Below the pieces are notes generated by a model that worked only from the letters and a program-made list of their open reading frames with translations, searched no databases and was not told where the DNA came from. A program made the position numbers and the translations under genes. This document shows, in pieces, positions 8,189 to 15,467 of a stretch of 24,276 nucleotides of DNA; position 1 is the first letter of the stretch, and each line of letters starts with the position of its first letter. Source of the stretch: Nitrospinae bacterium RIFCSPLOWO2_12_39_16 (GTDB taxonomy: Bacteria; Nitrospinota; Nitrospinia; UBA9942); NCBI GenBank assembly GCA_001805005.1, contig MHDO01000141.1:1-24276 (forward strand), in the 5' to 3' direction.

Positions 8189-8914
8189 TCATAGGGTAAA
8201 ATTCTCTCCCAGATAAAATTTCCTTGCTTTTTCGCTCCTTGCTATCTCAGATGGGCTGCCGCTGTCAATAATCTCGCCTTCATTTATTATATATGCCCTG
8301 TCCGTAATTTCCAATGTTTCTCTTACATTGTGGTCAGTTATCAATATCCCCATCCCCATCTTTTTTTTCAACTGCAATATAATATTCTGAATATCCACTA
8401 CTGCAATAGGGTCTATCCCTGCAAAAGGTTCATCCAGCAGTATAAAAGAGGGGGATGTTGCAAGTGTCCTGCATATCTCAACCCTCCTCCTCTCGCCGCC
8501 TGAAAGTGCATATGCCTTTGTGTCCTTCACATGGAGTATATTCAGTTCTTCCATGAGCATATCTGCCTTTTCCTGTCTTTCTCTCTTCGCCAGCCTCGTC
8601 GTCTCAAGAATTGCCAGGATATTCTCTTCTACAGTCAGCTTACGGAATACTGATGCCTCCTGGGGGAGATAGCCGATTCCCAGCCTCGCCCTCTGATACA
8701 TGGGGAGATAGGTAATCTCTTTTTCGCCCAGGAATACATTTCCGCTTTCAGGCCTTGTCAGCCCTACAACCAGATAGAATGTAGTTGTCTTTCCGGCACC
8801 ATTTGGACCCAAAAGCCCTACAACTTCACCCTTTTTAATCTCAACATTTACACTGTTTACAACCTTCCTGCCCTTGAATGCCTTTACCAGTTCTACCGCT
8901 TTTAATACCTGCAA
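8189..8914 (-). CDS. lptB: LPS export ABC transporter ATP-binding protein LptB
   Basis: The cytoplasmic ATPase that powers lipopolysaccharide extraction by LptFG. It has 241 residues, the usual length. Walker A is GPNGAGKT (36-43), the Q-loop lies in GYLPQEASVF, the signature is LSGGE (137-141), Walker B with the catalytic Glu is ILLDEP (158-163), and the switch His is in ITDHNVRETL. The start is TTG at 8914, preceded by AGAGGGAT; no upstream ATG fits. It follows lptA after 20 bases. lptF and lptG are not in the window. Confidence 0.96.
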   Translation of the reverse strand: MQVLKAVELVKAFKGRKVVNSVNVEIKKGEVVGLLGPNGAGKTTTFYLVVGLTRPESGNVFLGEKEITYLPMYQRARLGIGYLPQEASVFRKLTVEENILAILETTRLAKRERQEKADMLMEELNILHVKDTKAYALSGGERRRVEICRTLATSPSFILLDEPFAGIDPIAVVDIQNIILQLKKKMGMGILITDHNVRETLEITDRAYIINEGEIIDSGSPSEIARSEKARKFYLGENFTL

Positions 8915-8934
8915 TTTTTTTATCCCTCTTATCC

Positions 8935-9522
8935 CTATTTCTTCTCTTCAGGGAAAAGGGTTACCTCCACCTTCTTTTTCTCATCACCATGAACAGTCAC
9001 ATTCTCTTCTTTTATATAATAGATAATTTCACTCCCCTCAATCAAATTATCCTTTTCCTTTAACTTTGGATTGCCTCTTAAAATAAGCTTCTGTCCTTCA
9101 TCATAATATTCAGCCGTCGCCCCTGTGGCTGTCTTCAGCCCTTTTTCTATTCTAACATCCCCTTCTGCAATTATCTTTATTAATTTTTTTTTGTCCTTAT
9201 CGCTATATACATCAAGCCTGTTTGCATATATGGTCATATCCCCTTTTTTTGCAACCACATTCTCCATAAAGGATACAACATTTTTCCCGTTCTGAGTCTC
9301 CATCCTGCCGGATGTAATCTTGATAGGGGCATTCTCCTCTTTAACGCCCTCTTCCTCAGCATATGACTTAAGAGGCAGAAGACAGTAAACAGTAAGCAGT
9401 AAGCAGATGGCAGTAGGCAGTAGGCAGTAAGGAGTAGGCAGTAAACAATAGATGGTTTTTCTGCTTACTGCATACTGCCTACTGCTTACTATCTTTTCCT
9501 GACTTCTGACTCCCGTTTTCAT
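8935..9522 (-). CDS. lptA: LPS transport periplasmic protein LptA with repeat-derived signal peptide
   Basis: Residues from about 65 onward form an OstA/LptA beta-jellyroll (NGKNVVSFMENVVAKKGDMT, DVYSDKDKKKLIKIIAEGDV, GNPKLKEKDNLIEGSEIIYY), the periplasmic bridge that carries LPS from LptC to LptD. The first 55 residues are unusual: they are translated from a tandem and inverted 'CAGTAGGCAGTAAG' DNA array, giving repeated YCLLPT units that make the hydrophobic core, ending in a plausible signal-peptidase site SYA|EEE after residue 55. The ATG overlaps the lptC stop by one base (TAATG), so this start is well supported. LptA is otherwise of normal length. Whether the signal works is untested. 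Confidence 0.88.
   Translation of the reverse strand: MKTGVRSQEKIVSSRQYAVSRKTIYCLLPTPYCLLPTAICLLLTVYCLLPLKSYAEEEGVKEENAPIKITSGRMETQNGKNVVSFMENVVAKKGDMTIYANRLDVYSDKDKKKLIKIIAEGDVRIEKGLKTATGATAEYYDEGQKLILRGNPKLKEKDNLIEGSEIIYYIKEENVTVHGDEKKKVEVTLFPEEKK
9371..9490. repeat. Word-repeat array with inverted arm inside lptA (word CAGTAGGCAGTAAG)
   Basis: At least seven near copies of CAGTAAG/CAGTAGG run from about 9382 to 9446, and the inverted arm CTGCTTACTGCATACTGCC lies at 9461-9480 and continues to 9490. The array is inside the lptA reading frame, and its period keeps that frame open. It is the coding counterpart of the intergenic word hairpins. Confidence 0.85.
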
Positions 9523-10082
9523 TAATTATACACTGCCTCTACCTTATTCTTTATCTTTATATCATGTGAATCTATATTTGAAACAAACCCGTTGCCGGTA
9601 ATTTTGAACCTATCTCCTGTTATCTCTACAAAATCGTCAGTCATTAGTATCCTCTCCGATGCAACCCATGTGAGATTATCTGTATTCAGTTTAAATCCGT
9701 CATCAGATTTTATAAAGACATCACCATTCAATTCTATATTTTTATTTTCATTATTCACTATCCCTTTTTTTGAGCTTATAGTAACCGGTTTCCTGTCTTT
9801 AGGATAGAAGGTCGCCCTTATATCCTCCATATTTATTTTATTTTCCGATTTGCTAAACTCTGCCCTCTTCGCAACCAGCTCCCATTCCTTCTGCCCGCCT
9901 TTCTTTTCAACCAACCGAACCCTCCTCATGATGAGGTCTATCCCTTTCTTTGCTATCTCTACAGGCATATAGCTTACATTTCTGGAACTGTTTGTAACCA
10001 GATAAAACGCTGTAAGAGAGGCTACCGATAGTATTATAATAATTAAAAACCATCTTAAGCTAATGACCTTTTTCACATTCAC
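9522..10082 (-). CDS. lptC: LPS export protein LptC
   Basis: A 186-residue bitopic protein: residues 12-29 are one membrane helix (WFLIIIILSVASLTAFYLV), followed by a periplasmic LptC beta-jellyroll (about 40-180) with family-like segments such as WELVAKRAEFSKSENKINME and LNGDVFIKSDDGFKLNTDNL. It docks on LptBFG and hands LPS to LptA. The in-frame codon before 10082 is a stop, so translation starts at GTG 10082 or GTG 10076; no convincing Shine-Dalgarno precedes either. A sigma-54-type element ends about 22 bases upstream, so the leader would be very short. lptA overlaps its stop. Confidence 0.9.
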   Translation of the reverse strand: MNVKKVISLRWFLIIIILSVASLTAFYLVTNSSRNVSYMPVEIAKKGIDLIMRRVRLVEKKGGQKEWELVAKRAEFSKSENKINMEDIRATFYPKDRKPVTISSKKGIVNNENKNIELNGDVFIKSDDGFKLNTDNLTWVASERILMTDDFVEITGDRFKITGNGFVSNIDSHDIKIKNKVEAVYN

Positions 10083-10096
10083 TCAAAAGAATTTTT

Positions 10097-10124
10097 GTTA
10101 TACGCAAATATTGTGCCACAGCAA
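10097..10124 (-). promoter_or_regulatory. Probable sigma-54 (-24/-12) promoter of the lptC-rpoN operon
   Basis: On the minus strand TGGCAC (10118-10113), five bases, then TTGC (10107-10104) match the sigma-54 consensus exactly, including the invariant GG and GC and their spacing. The predicted start is about 10 bases before the lptC GTG. An overlapping sigma-70-like pair, TTGCTG (10124-10119) and TATAAC (10102-10097) with a 16-base spacer, is an alternative reading or a dual promoter. No activator site was identified. Confidence 0.6.
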
Positions 10125-10142
10125 ATAATAGTTGTAAAGGGA

Positions 10143-10187
10143 AAAGAGTTACGAGTTAAGGAGTTGAGGAGTTAGGGAGTTAACCCC
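10143..10187. repeat. Word-repeat arm (word GAGTTAAGGAGTT) at the tsaE 3' end
   Basis: Five GAGTTA/GAGTTG words in a row, the same family as 8113-8187 but mainly a single arm. It overlaps the end of tsaE and encodes its last codons (LTP and stop), so repeat DNA has replaced or extended the gene's 3' end. Confidence 0.7.
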
Positions 10188-10618
10188 TTCACCATATTAT
10201 CTGGACATGAAATTATAAATTTCCTTGTATTGATACCACCGGAAGAAATATGTATATCAATCTTCTTTTCAGGCAGAAGTTTCTCCATCCGTTCCGCCCA
10301 TTCTATTATTACAACCTCATCTCCGCACATATGCTCCTCAATACCTATATCCTCAACCTCGTTAATATTATCCAACCGATATAGGTCTAAGTGGCATACA
10401 GGCATCCTTCCCTTATATTGATTTATGAGTGTAAAGGTGGGGCTTCTTAGATATTTATCCTCTGCCACATCTAACCCCTTTATTATCCCCTGTGCGAGAC
10501 AGGTCTTGCCGGAACCAAGGTCGCCGTAGAGACATACAACATCGCCTGCTGTCAGCAATTTTCCAATAGCCTTTCCGATTTTTTGAGTCTCCTCATGACT
10601 TGATGAAATTAATTCCAT
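10172..10618 (-). CDS. tsaE: tRNA threonylcarbamoyladenosine biosynthesis ATPase TsaE
   Basis: The ATPase partner of TsaB/TsaD in making the essential t6A base of ANN-decoding tRNAs. From the ATG at 10618 it is 148 residues, with Walker A GDLGSGKT (32-39), PTFTLINQY (60-68), the family segment HLDLYRL (76-82) and IIEWAER (104-110). A GTG at 10633 would add five residues (MANLY); the ATG is chosen because MELISSSHEET matches the family start. Neither start has a strong ribosome binding site. It lies at the edge of the accessory island, directly beside the IS200-like hairpins. Confidence 0.92.
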   Translation of the reverse strand: MELISSSHEETQKIGKAIGKLLTAGDVVCLYGDLGSGKTCLAQGIIKGLDVAEDKYLRSPTFTLINQYKGRMPVCHLDLYRLDNINEVEDIGIEEHMCGDEVVIIEWAERMEKLLPEKKIDIHISSGGINTRKFIISCPDNMVKGLTP

Positions 10619-10640
10619 ATATAGATTAGCCACGAGTAGA

Positions 10641-10760
10641 TACCCACTGGCTTACGCCAGTGGCACTTATGTTAAGGAGTATTTATCATATTGAGGGCTA
10701 CATACCCTCAAACTCCCTGTAAGGATGACATTCATCCACGCCTTTACAGGCGTGGTCTTC
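10641..10760. mobile_element. IS200/IS605-like hairpin relic or miniature element
   Basis: Two perfect 8-bp-stem hairpins with identical TTAC loops lie at 10644-10663 (CCACTGGC/GCCAGTGG) and 10736-10755 (CCACGCCT/AGGCGTGG), with a third hairpin TTGAGGG/CCCTCAA at 10691-10711 between them. GGATG/CATCC also pair just before the last hairpin. Subterminal hairpins of this kind, especially the ATTCATCCACGCC context, are typical of IS200/IS605 ends. There is no transposase or TnpB frame, so this would be a palindrome-associated miniature element or joined ends after loss of the interior. It marks the 3' border of the restriction island. Confidence 0.55.
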
Positions 10761-10839
10761 TGTCATATTTTGATAAGAGACCATCTAAAAACGACATGAT
10801 TGTGATTTTTAGAGGAGTGGTTCATAAACATCCATTAGA

Positions 10840-13590
10840 TTATCCTTCTTCCTCATTACCTCTCTCCCTTTCCATTCTGTATTTGAGGTCGTAATTGACG
10901 ATGAAATCCAGCTCCTCACCCTTAAACGCATTCCTCAGTTCAGTAAAATTCTTCAGAGAATATTTCTCAAATTTTTCCTGCTTTATATAAAGCCACGCAT
11001 AATGCACTTCAGATTGAACCGAGTTAATATCATCGCACCATTGGCTCAATCTTTTAATTTTAAGCAGGTCATCCAAGTCCTCACGCCCCTTTGTTTCAAT
11101 AATATAAATCTCCTTTTCAGCAGTCTTTACAACAAAATCAGGATAGTAGTCAGATATTGCCCCTTCGGCATTGCGATAATCTATTTTAAAATGCACGGCA
11201 AAAAAGTTTTTTGTATAGGAAATAATATCATTGCATCCATCAAGAAAACTGGCGAATTGAAGCTCAAAATGGCTGTCCCCAATGATTTTATTAAAGATGC
11301 TCTTTTTAGGAATCAAATAGCCTTGTTCTTTAACAACAAAAGGCCGGCATTTGCTGATTTTTATATAATCCCTTATCTCCGCCTCACCCTTATCAAGAAC
11401 GGTCAATTCGTTAATCTGTTTCTTAAAAATTTCTATAATAGTTTTCGTTGCCTCAATCTCGGATAAGTTTCTAATAATATTTAAATCGTCAAGATCAACC
11501 CTTTCCGAAAATAGATGCGCTTGTATGAACTCCTTGACCTTTCCATATAATATATCATATCCGCTTACGAGCCTTAATTCCTTCATTATAACCTGCGCAA
11601 AATACCCTATAACGCTCTGATAATTCGCCGCAAAATCAGTATCCATCTCTGTTGCATGAGTAATCTCTCCGGTGGTAATATCCTTAAAGACTATTTGTCG
11701 TTTTTCTTCCTCGCTGAATTGTTTAATGGGCAGCCTCTTATGATTGAAGCTTGCCACATCTAATTCTGAAAGATTTTTGTATTCCCTGTAAATTCTTGGA
11801 CTTAACACAGGTATCTGAATATCAAGTTTCTCAATATCTTTCTGCCCATTTTCATTGTCAACCTCTACCACTATGGGAGCTTTTGGCCCCGTCCCTTCTC
11901 CCATCTTCCTAAGTTCAAGTTCTACCCCCTCGCTCTTTATAGATTCCACAAAGTCCATAAAAGCATCAGTGCCTACTACAGTGACAAGTTCAGGGACATT
12001 TTCATCCCCATACATACGGCGCAGTCCTCTCCCAAGTGTCTGTTCCGGCAAGATATTGCTTTTTGCCTTATATGGCCGCAAACCGACAATTGTTGTAACA
12101 TTCCTGACATCCCAGCCTTCCTTGAGCATCAACACAGACACTATTGCCTTATATGGATTATCGCTTTTATCAATATCGTTTGCTGCCTTTCGCAGTATTT
12201 CCAATTCCTCTTTGCTCTTGCCTGATGATGTCTCTGCAATCTCTCCATTATTTTTTGTATGGATTACCAGAATAGAATCCTTAAACTCCTGGTATCTGTC
12301 TTCCAGATATTCGGCAACCTCATCGCAATTCTTTGTATCATCTGTCATAATAAAAAGCACAGCCTTTTTGCCTATCTTGATATGCTCCTCGTATACCTTT
12401 TTCCATTCAAGATAGCCGAGGTGTATATAGTCCTCATACTTTTCGCAATAGTTTGAACTCTTTTTTTCAACTAATTTTGCGCGGCTGGCAGAATCAGGCA
12501 GCACAGGATGCTTGACAACATCCTGATAAATCGCCTCAACCAAAGGATAGTCTGAGATCGTCTGCACAAAAATAGCCCCATTGTTATGCTTTGGGGTTGC
12601 TGTTACATCAACCTGCAATGCCAATTCACCGCCTTTTTGCAAAAGCCGATTATGTATGTCTTCAATAGATTTGAACCATGCCAGTTTTTCATCGTGTATA
12701 TGGTGGGCTTCATCATTCAGCACAACCAGTTCATCTATCTCCCGCACGATATCGCTTAAATTGATCTTTGACTCATTTGTAGCCCCAACCGGCTTTTTGC
12801 CAAGAAAATAATCCGATGTATCCTCATCCTCAAAAGTCGGGTCTTTGCTGTTATCTTCATACACGCGGTGGATATTTGTAAGAAAGATATTCCCTGTTTT
12901 TCTGACGATTCCTATATCATCCTTAATATGCAGGGTCAGTTGAAAATCATCCCGCCAATTCTGCCCCTCGTAGCCATTGTCAGGCAGGACAGGGTCTTGA
13001 AAGAATATTTTAAGCCCGTCAAAATCGCTTCTGATGCGGTCAAGCACTATTAAATTTGGGGTTATTAACAGAAAATTCCTTGCAAGGGTTGAATCAGGCT
13101 CATATATTTTGTGAAAGTAACTCCACGCCAAGAGCAGGCTCATAACTTTAGTCTTGCCGCTTCCTGTTGCCATCTTGATAACAAACCTTTTCCAATTCTC
13201 GGCAAACATTCCGGCAGATACAGCGCCAGAGCCGTCAAATCTAATTAAATCGTATTTATCTTTAACCCCGGCAACTTCATATAAATACACAACTGTTTCT
13301 ACCGCCTCCTGCTGCCCGAAATAGTATTGGAATTTCACCTCTGTGCCATCTGCCTGCGGCAATAGATGTTCAGTCTCAAACCACCACTTTAGAAGGGCGA
13401 TGCTTGTGGGACTTGCGCCCTTATAGTCAGCATCACGCCATTCTTTAACTTTTTTTCTAATGGAGGCAACGAGAGGCGGCAAGAGTTTTTCATATCCCTG
13501 CTCACGCAAGGCCTCATCAGCCGGAAACCAGCGGTAATCGGGTTCAAGTATTTCGTATGGAGATTTTGGGAATTTAGGGTGAAGAGCCAT
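10840..13590 (-). CDS. Type III restriction enzyme Res subunit (SF2 helicase with C-terminal nuclease)
   Basis: A 916-residue translocase/nuclease. Walker A MATGSGKT is at about 140-147, the DEAH box in VVLNDEAHHIHDE at 293-296, and motif VI QTLGRGLRRMYG near 520-525. A C-terminal PD-(D/E)XK core is visible: Asp818 in YYPDFVV, then Glu832 and Lys834 in YIIETKG. This matches Res of type III restriction systems, which cut after ATP-driven communication between Mod-bound sites. The frame could begin with TTG at 13626, but the ATG at 13590 (MALHPKFPKSPYEIL) is chosen; it sits four bases after the upstream stop, with AAGGAAA before it. Unusually, its mod partner lies 3.5 kb away beyond three other genes. 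Confidence 0.88.
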   Translation of the reverse strand: MALHPKFPKSPYEILEPDYRWFPADEALREQGYEKLLPPLVASIRKKVKEWRDADYKGASPTSIALLKWWFETEHLLPQADGTEVKFQYYFGQQEAVETVVYLYEVAGVKDKYDLIRFDGSGAVSAGMFAENWKRFVIKMATGSGKTKVMSLLLAWSYFHKIYEPDSTLARNFLLITPNLIVLDRIRSDFDGLKIFFQDPVLPDNGYEGQNWRDDFQLTLHIKDDIGIVRKTGNIFLTNIHRVYEDNSKDPTFEDEDTSDYFLGKKPVGATNESKINLSDIVREIDELVVLNDEAHHIHDEKLAWFKSIEDIHNRLLQKGGELALQVDVTATPKHNNGAIFVQTISDYPLVEAIYQDVVKHPVLPDSASRAKLVEKKSSNYCEKYEDYIHLGYLEWKKVYEEHIKIGKKAVLFIMTDDTKNCDEVAEYLEDRYQEFKDSILVIHTKNNGEIAETSSGKSKEELEILRKAANDIDKSDNPYKAIVSVLMLKEGWDVRNVTTIVGLRPYKAKSNILPEQTLGRGLRRMYGDENVPELVTVVGTDAFMDFVESIKSEGVELELRKMGEGTGPKAPIVVEVDNENGQKDIEKLDIQIPVLSPRIYREYKNLSELDVASFNHKRLPIKQFSEEEKRQIVFKDITTGEITHATEMDTDFAANYQSVIGYFAQVIMKELRLVSGYDILYGKVKEFIQAHLFSERVDLDDLNIIRNLSEIEATKTIIEIFKKQINELTVLDKGEAEIRDYIKISKCRPFVVKEQGYLIPKKSIFNKIIGDSHFELQFASFLDGCNDIISYTKNFFAVHFKIDYRNAEGAISDYYPDFVVKTAEKEIYIIETKGREDLDDLLKIKRLSQWCDDINSVQSEVHYAWLYIKQEKFEKYSLKNFTELRNAFKGEELDFIVNYDLKYRMERERGNEEEG

Positions 13591-13594
13591 ATAT

Positions 13595-14398
13595 TCAAAT
13601 TTCCTTTTTGGGCCAAAATACCCCAATTATTACAAATGTCCCTCTATGGTGGTCTTTTCTTGTTGTTCCCATAAAGAAATAAAGGTCTTTCTCTTTTGGA
13701 AACTTATGAAAATATTGTTCCTTCACTTTTTCAATAGCTTTTTCTTCAGAGCTATATTTCTTGAGCATATTGCGATATAGCGCATAAATTTCCCAATCCT
13801 CAATCATTATCTTATGGCCAGCACAATTTTCTCCGCGGCAAGTAAACCTATAGCTGAATTTATAAGGTATCTTTTCCAATGGTTTTTGCTGTTCTCCAAA
13901 TAATTTTAATTGTTTAAAAAGAGCTTGCCATTTATCTTTCCATTCGCCGGACACAGGTTCAACAATAAAATCTAAAATCTCTTTTGGCTTGATAACGCCA
14001 AGAGATACCCCGCTTTTGCTCTTTTCTTTCAGCGTTTCCAACGATGGCTCAATATGTTTTAAGACATATCTTTTTCTTTCTTCCCAATTATTTTTAGTGT
14101 CTATCTTACTGATAATTTTTATTTTCCCATAAGGTCTATAGCTTTCACTCCTTGGATCCTTATCGTGCTTAATAACCTCAAGTTCAATCCAGTGATACTT
14201 TTTATACCATTGATCATATGGCAAATGCCGAAAAGGCACTGGATACAGCCTAATCCAAGTTCCGTCTTCTCTGACTCCTGCCGTGCAGACAACTTCTTGA
14301 TATTCTTTTGACGGCAAAGGATAGGTTTTAACTGTAATCAAAACCTTAACCTTCTCTATGAGCAATCTTTCGCCTGTTTTAGAGATGAGATACTCCAT
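13595..14398 (-). CDS. Conserved protein of unknown function, DUF488 partner
   Basis: A 267-residue soluble protein with no domain I can name. The N-terminal part (about 18-110: VLITVKTYPLPSKEYQEVVC, TAGVREDGTWIRLYPVPFR) resembles a group of hypothetical proteins I recall next to DUF488 genes in genomic islands; this is memory, not a search. Residues about 190-205 have Cys and His spaced like a metal site (FTCRGENCAGHKI), and the C-terminus has FFMGTTRKDHHRGTFVIIGVF. Its ATG lies 20 bases inside the upstream DUF488 gene and its stop is four bases before the Res ATG, so it is coupled to both. It may act with DUF488; the reaction is unknown. Confidence 0.75.
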   Translation of the reverse strand: MEYLISKTGERLLIEKVKVLITVKTYPLPSKEYQEVVCTAGVREDGTWIRLYPVPFRHLPYDQWYKKYHWIELEVIKHDKDPRSESYRPYGKIKIISKIDTKNNWEERKRYVLKHIEPSLETLKEKSKSGVSLGVIKPKEILDFIVEPVSGEWKDKWQALFKQLKLFGEQQKPLEKIPYKFSYRFTCRGENCAGHKIMIEDWEIYALYRNMLKKYSSEEKAIEKVKEQYFHKFPKEKDLYFFMGTTRKDHHRGTFVIIGVFWPKKEI

Positions 14399-15272
14399 AT
14401 TTGTTACCGCACCAATTCTGAAAGTAACGGCTCGCTATGCCACGATGGCACATTCGCTCATCTTTTTCAAAGCACATCAAGGCTATCCGCTTTTCCTGCG
14501 TAATCAAATTTTTTAGCAAAGCCATCTTATCATTTCTCTGCGGCAGAATTTCGCTTTCATAAATTTTAAACAAATTCGTATAATCCCCTTGCTCATCCAG
14601 ATTTTTTCTATATCGGCTTTCTATGCCAAGTTCAGGTATAGAGATATATTTTATTCCTGTCTCTTCCACATAATGTTTCAGCAGACTGCCGGTAAATCCA
14701 TATTTCATGCTCACAGGATTATTCCTGATATCAACAAGCGCCTTAACATTATTTGCAATAAGGGTATTTAGAAAAGCGTCTAAACTTCTGCCTTCGTAGC
14801 CTATCGTAAAAATGCGCGCTTCCTGAAGCAATGGACTATTGGCAGGGTCATGCGGCGCATACGCTCTTGGGTTATTATCATTATGAATGGCAAAATACGG
14901 ATAGCGGCTATAAACATAATCTTTAATTTTTCCCACACTCATTTTGCCGTATGTTTTATGTATTCTCTCTAAAGCGGAAGACATTGCATCGTCTAAACCG
15001 TCAATTATTTTGTCAGCGCGCCTCTTGTCAATTACACGATAATGAAAATCAGAGATAATGCCTTCGTTAATCAATCTTTGAATATCAAGTTTCATTAAAC
15101 CAAATGAAAAAGGTCCGTATTTATACGGAAAAAAATCGTATAGCGAACAGCCGCGCGGCTTCAATTCTTCCTCGCAAAGCAGAAACAACGCCTTTACAAG
15201 CAAAGTCTTGCTTTTAATTTCTCCAGCAATAGAGATGTAGTTTAATAAAGCCTTTTGACGATTGAGGAGCAT
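14379..15272 (-). CDS. DUF488 protein with N-terminal winged-helix/Panacea-like region
   Basis: A 297-residue two-part protein. Residues 1-140 look like a DNA-associated helical domain (KTLLVKALFLLCEEEL, then YDFFPYKYGPFSFGLMKLD, then RLINEGII), similar in layout to DUF4065/Panacea or winged-helix domains; this is a shape-based guess. Residues about 155-290 are DUF488: FTIGYEGRSLDAFLNTL, VDIRNNPVSMKYGF and the family end LMCFEKDERMCHR with its Cys-His. DUF488 has no settled function. The ATG at 15272 has no clear ribosome binding site; 189 AT-rich bases with repeated TATTTAG words precede it, so it may have its own promoter. It overlaps the next gene by 20 bases. Confidence 0.8.
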   Translation of the reverse strand: MLLNRQKALLNYISIAGEIKSKTLLVKALFLLCEEELKPRGCSLYDFFPYKYGPFSFGLMKLDIQRLINEGIISDFHYRVIDKRRADKIIDGLDDAMSSALERIHKTYGKMSVGKIKDYVYSRYPYFAIHNDNNPRAYAPHDPANSPLLQEARIFTIGYEGRSLDAFLNTLIANNVKALVDIRNNPVSMKYGFTGSLLKHYVEETGIKYISIPELGIESRYRKNLDEQGDYTNLFKIYESEILPQRNDKMALLKNLITQEKRIALMCFEKDERMCHRGIASRYFQNWCGNKYGVSHL

Positions 15273-15349
15273 AGGGTTTTTGATATAATAAATTTTTTAA
15301 CTTGTCTTAACATAAATTGAGGGAATTTAGAGTTAATCGCCATAGTTAT

Positions 15350-15380
15350 TATTTAGAATTTATATTTAGAATATATTTAG
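15350..15380. promoter_or_regulatory. Iterated TATTTAG words upstream of the DUF488 gene
   Basis: TATTTAG occurs at 15350-15356, 15363-15369 and 15374-15380, and again in both orientations inside the palindrome at 15444-15467. GTATTAC also repeats nearby. This is the only sizeable gap inside the island operon. Iterated words upstream of a gene with a predicted DNA-binding-like N-terminus suggest an operator; this is inference. Confidence 0.35.
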
Positions 15381-15443
15381 TATTACTTAGTATTACCATT
15401 GTAACTATATGATTTTTTTATCAATCCTTAAAAAAAGAGGCAA

Positions 15444-15467
15444 AACTAAATATAATTATATTTAGTT
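15444..15467. repeat. 24-bp perfect AT-rich palindrome overlapping the AlbA_2 gene stop
   Basis: Each half is AACTAAATATAA or its exact complement, with no loop. The AlbA_2 stop codon lies inside it. On the minus strand it is followed, after a few bases, by a run of seven T, so it could be a weak terminator. It could also be a dimeric-protein binding site, since it contains the TATTTAG word found in the same gap. Confidence 0.5.

Noticed and set aside
9371..9490. CRISPR-like array
   Set aside because: The units are 7-14 bases, contiguous, without spacers, and partly inverted; they are in-frame with lptA.
10664..10681. Second sigma-54-like site (TGGCAC at about 10662)
   Set aside because: The base spacing leads to TTAA rather than TTGC, so the invariant GC is missing, and no gene follows on the plus strand.
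11855..12415. 186-codon open frame on the plus strand
   Set aside because: It is antisense to the Res helicase core, whose motifs are unambiguous; the translation is Ser/Phe-rich without family features.
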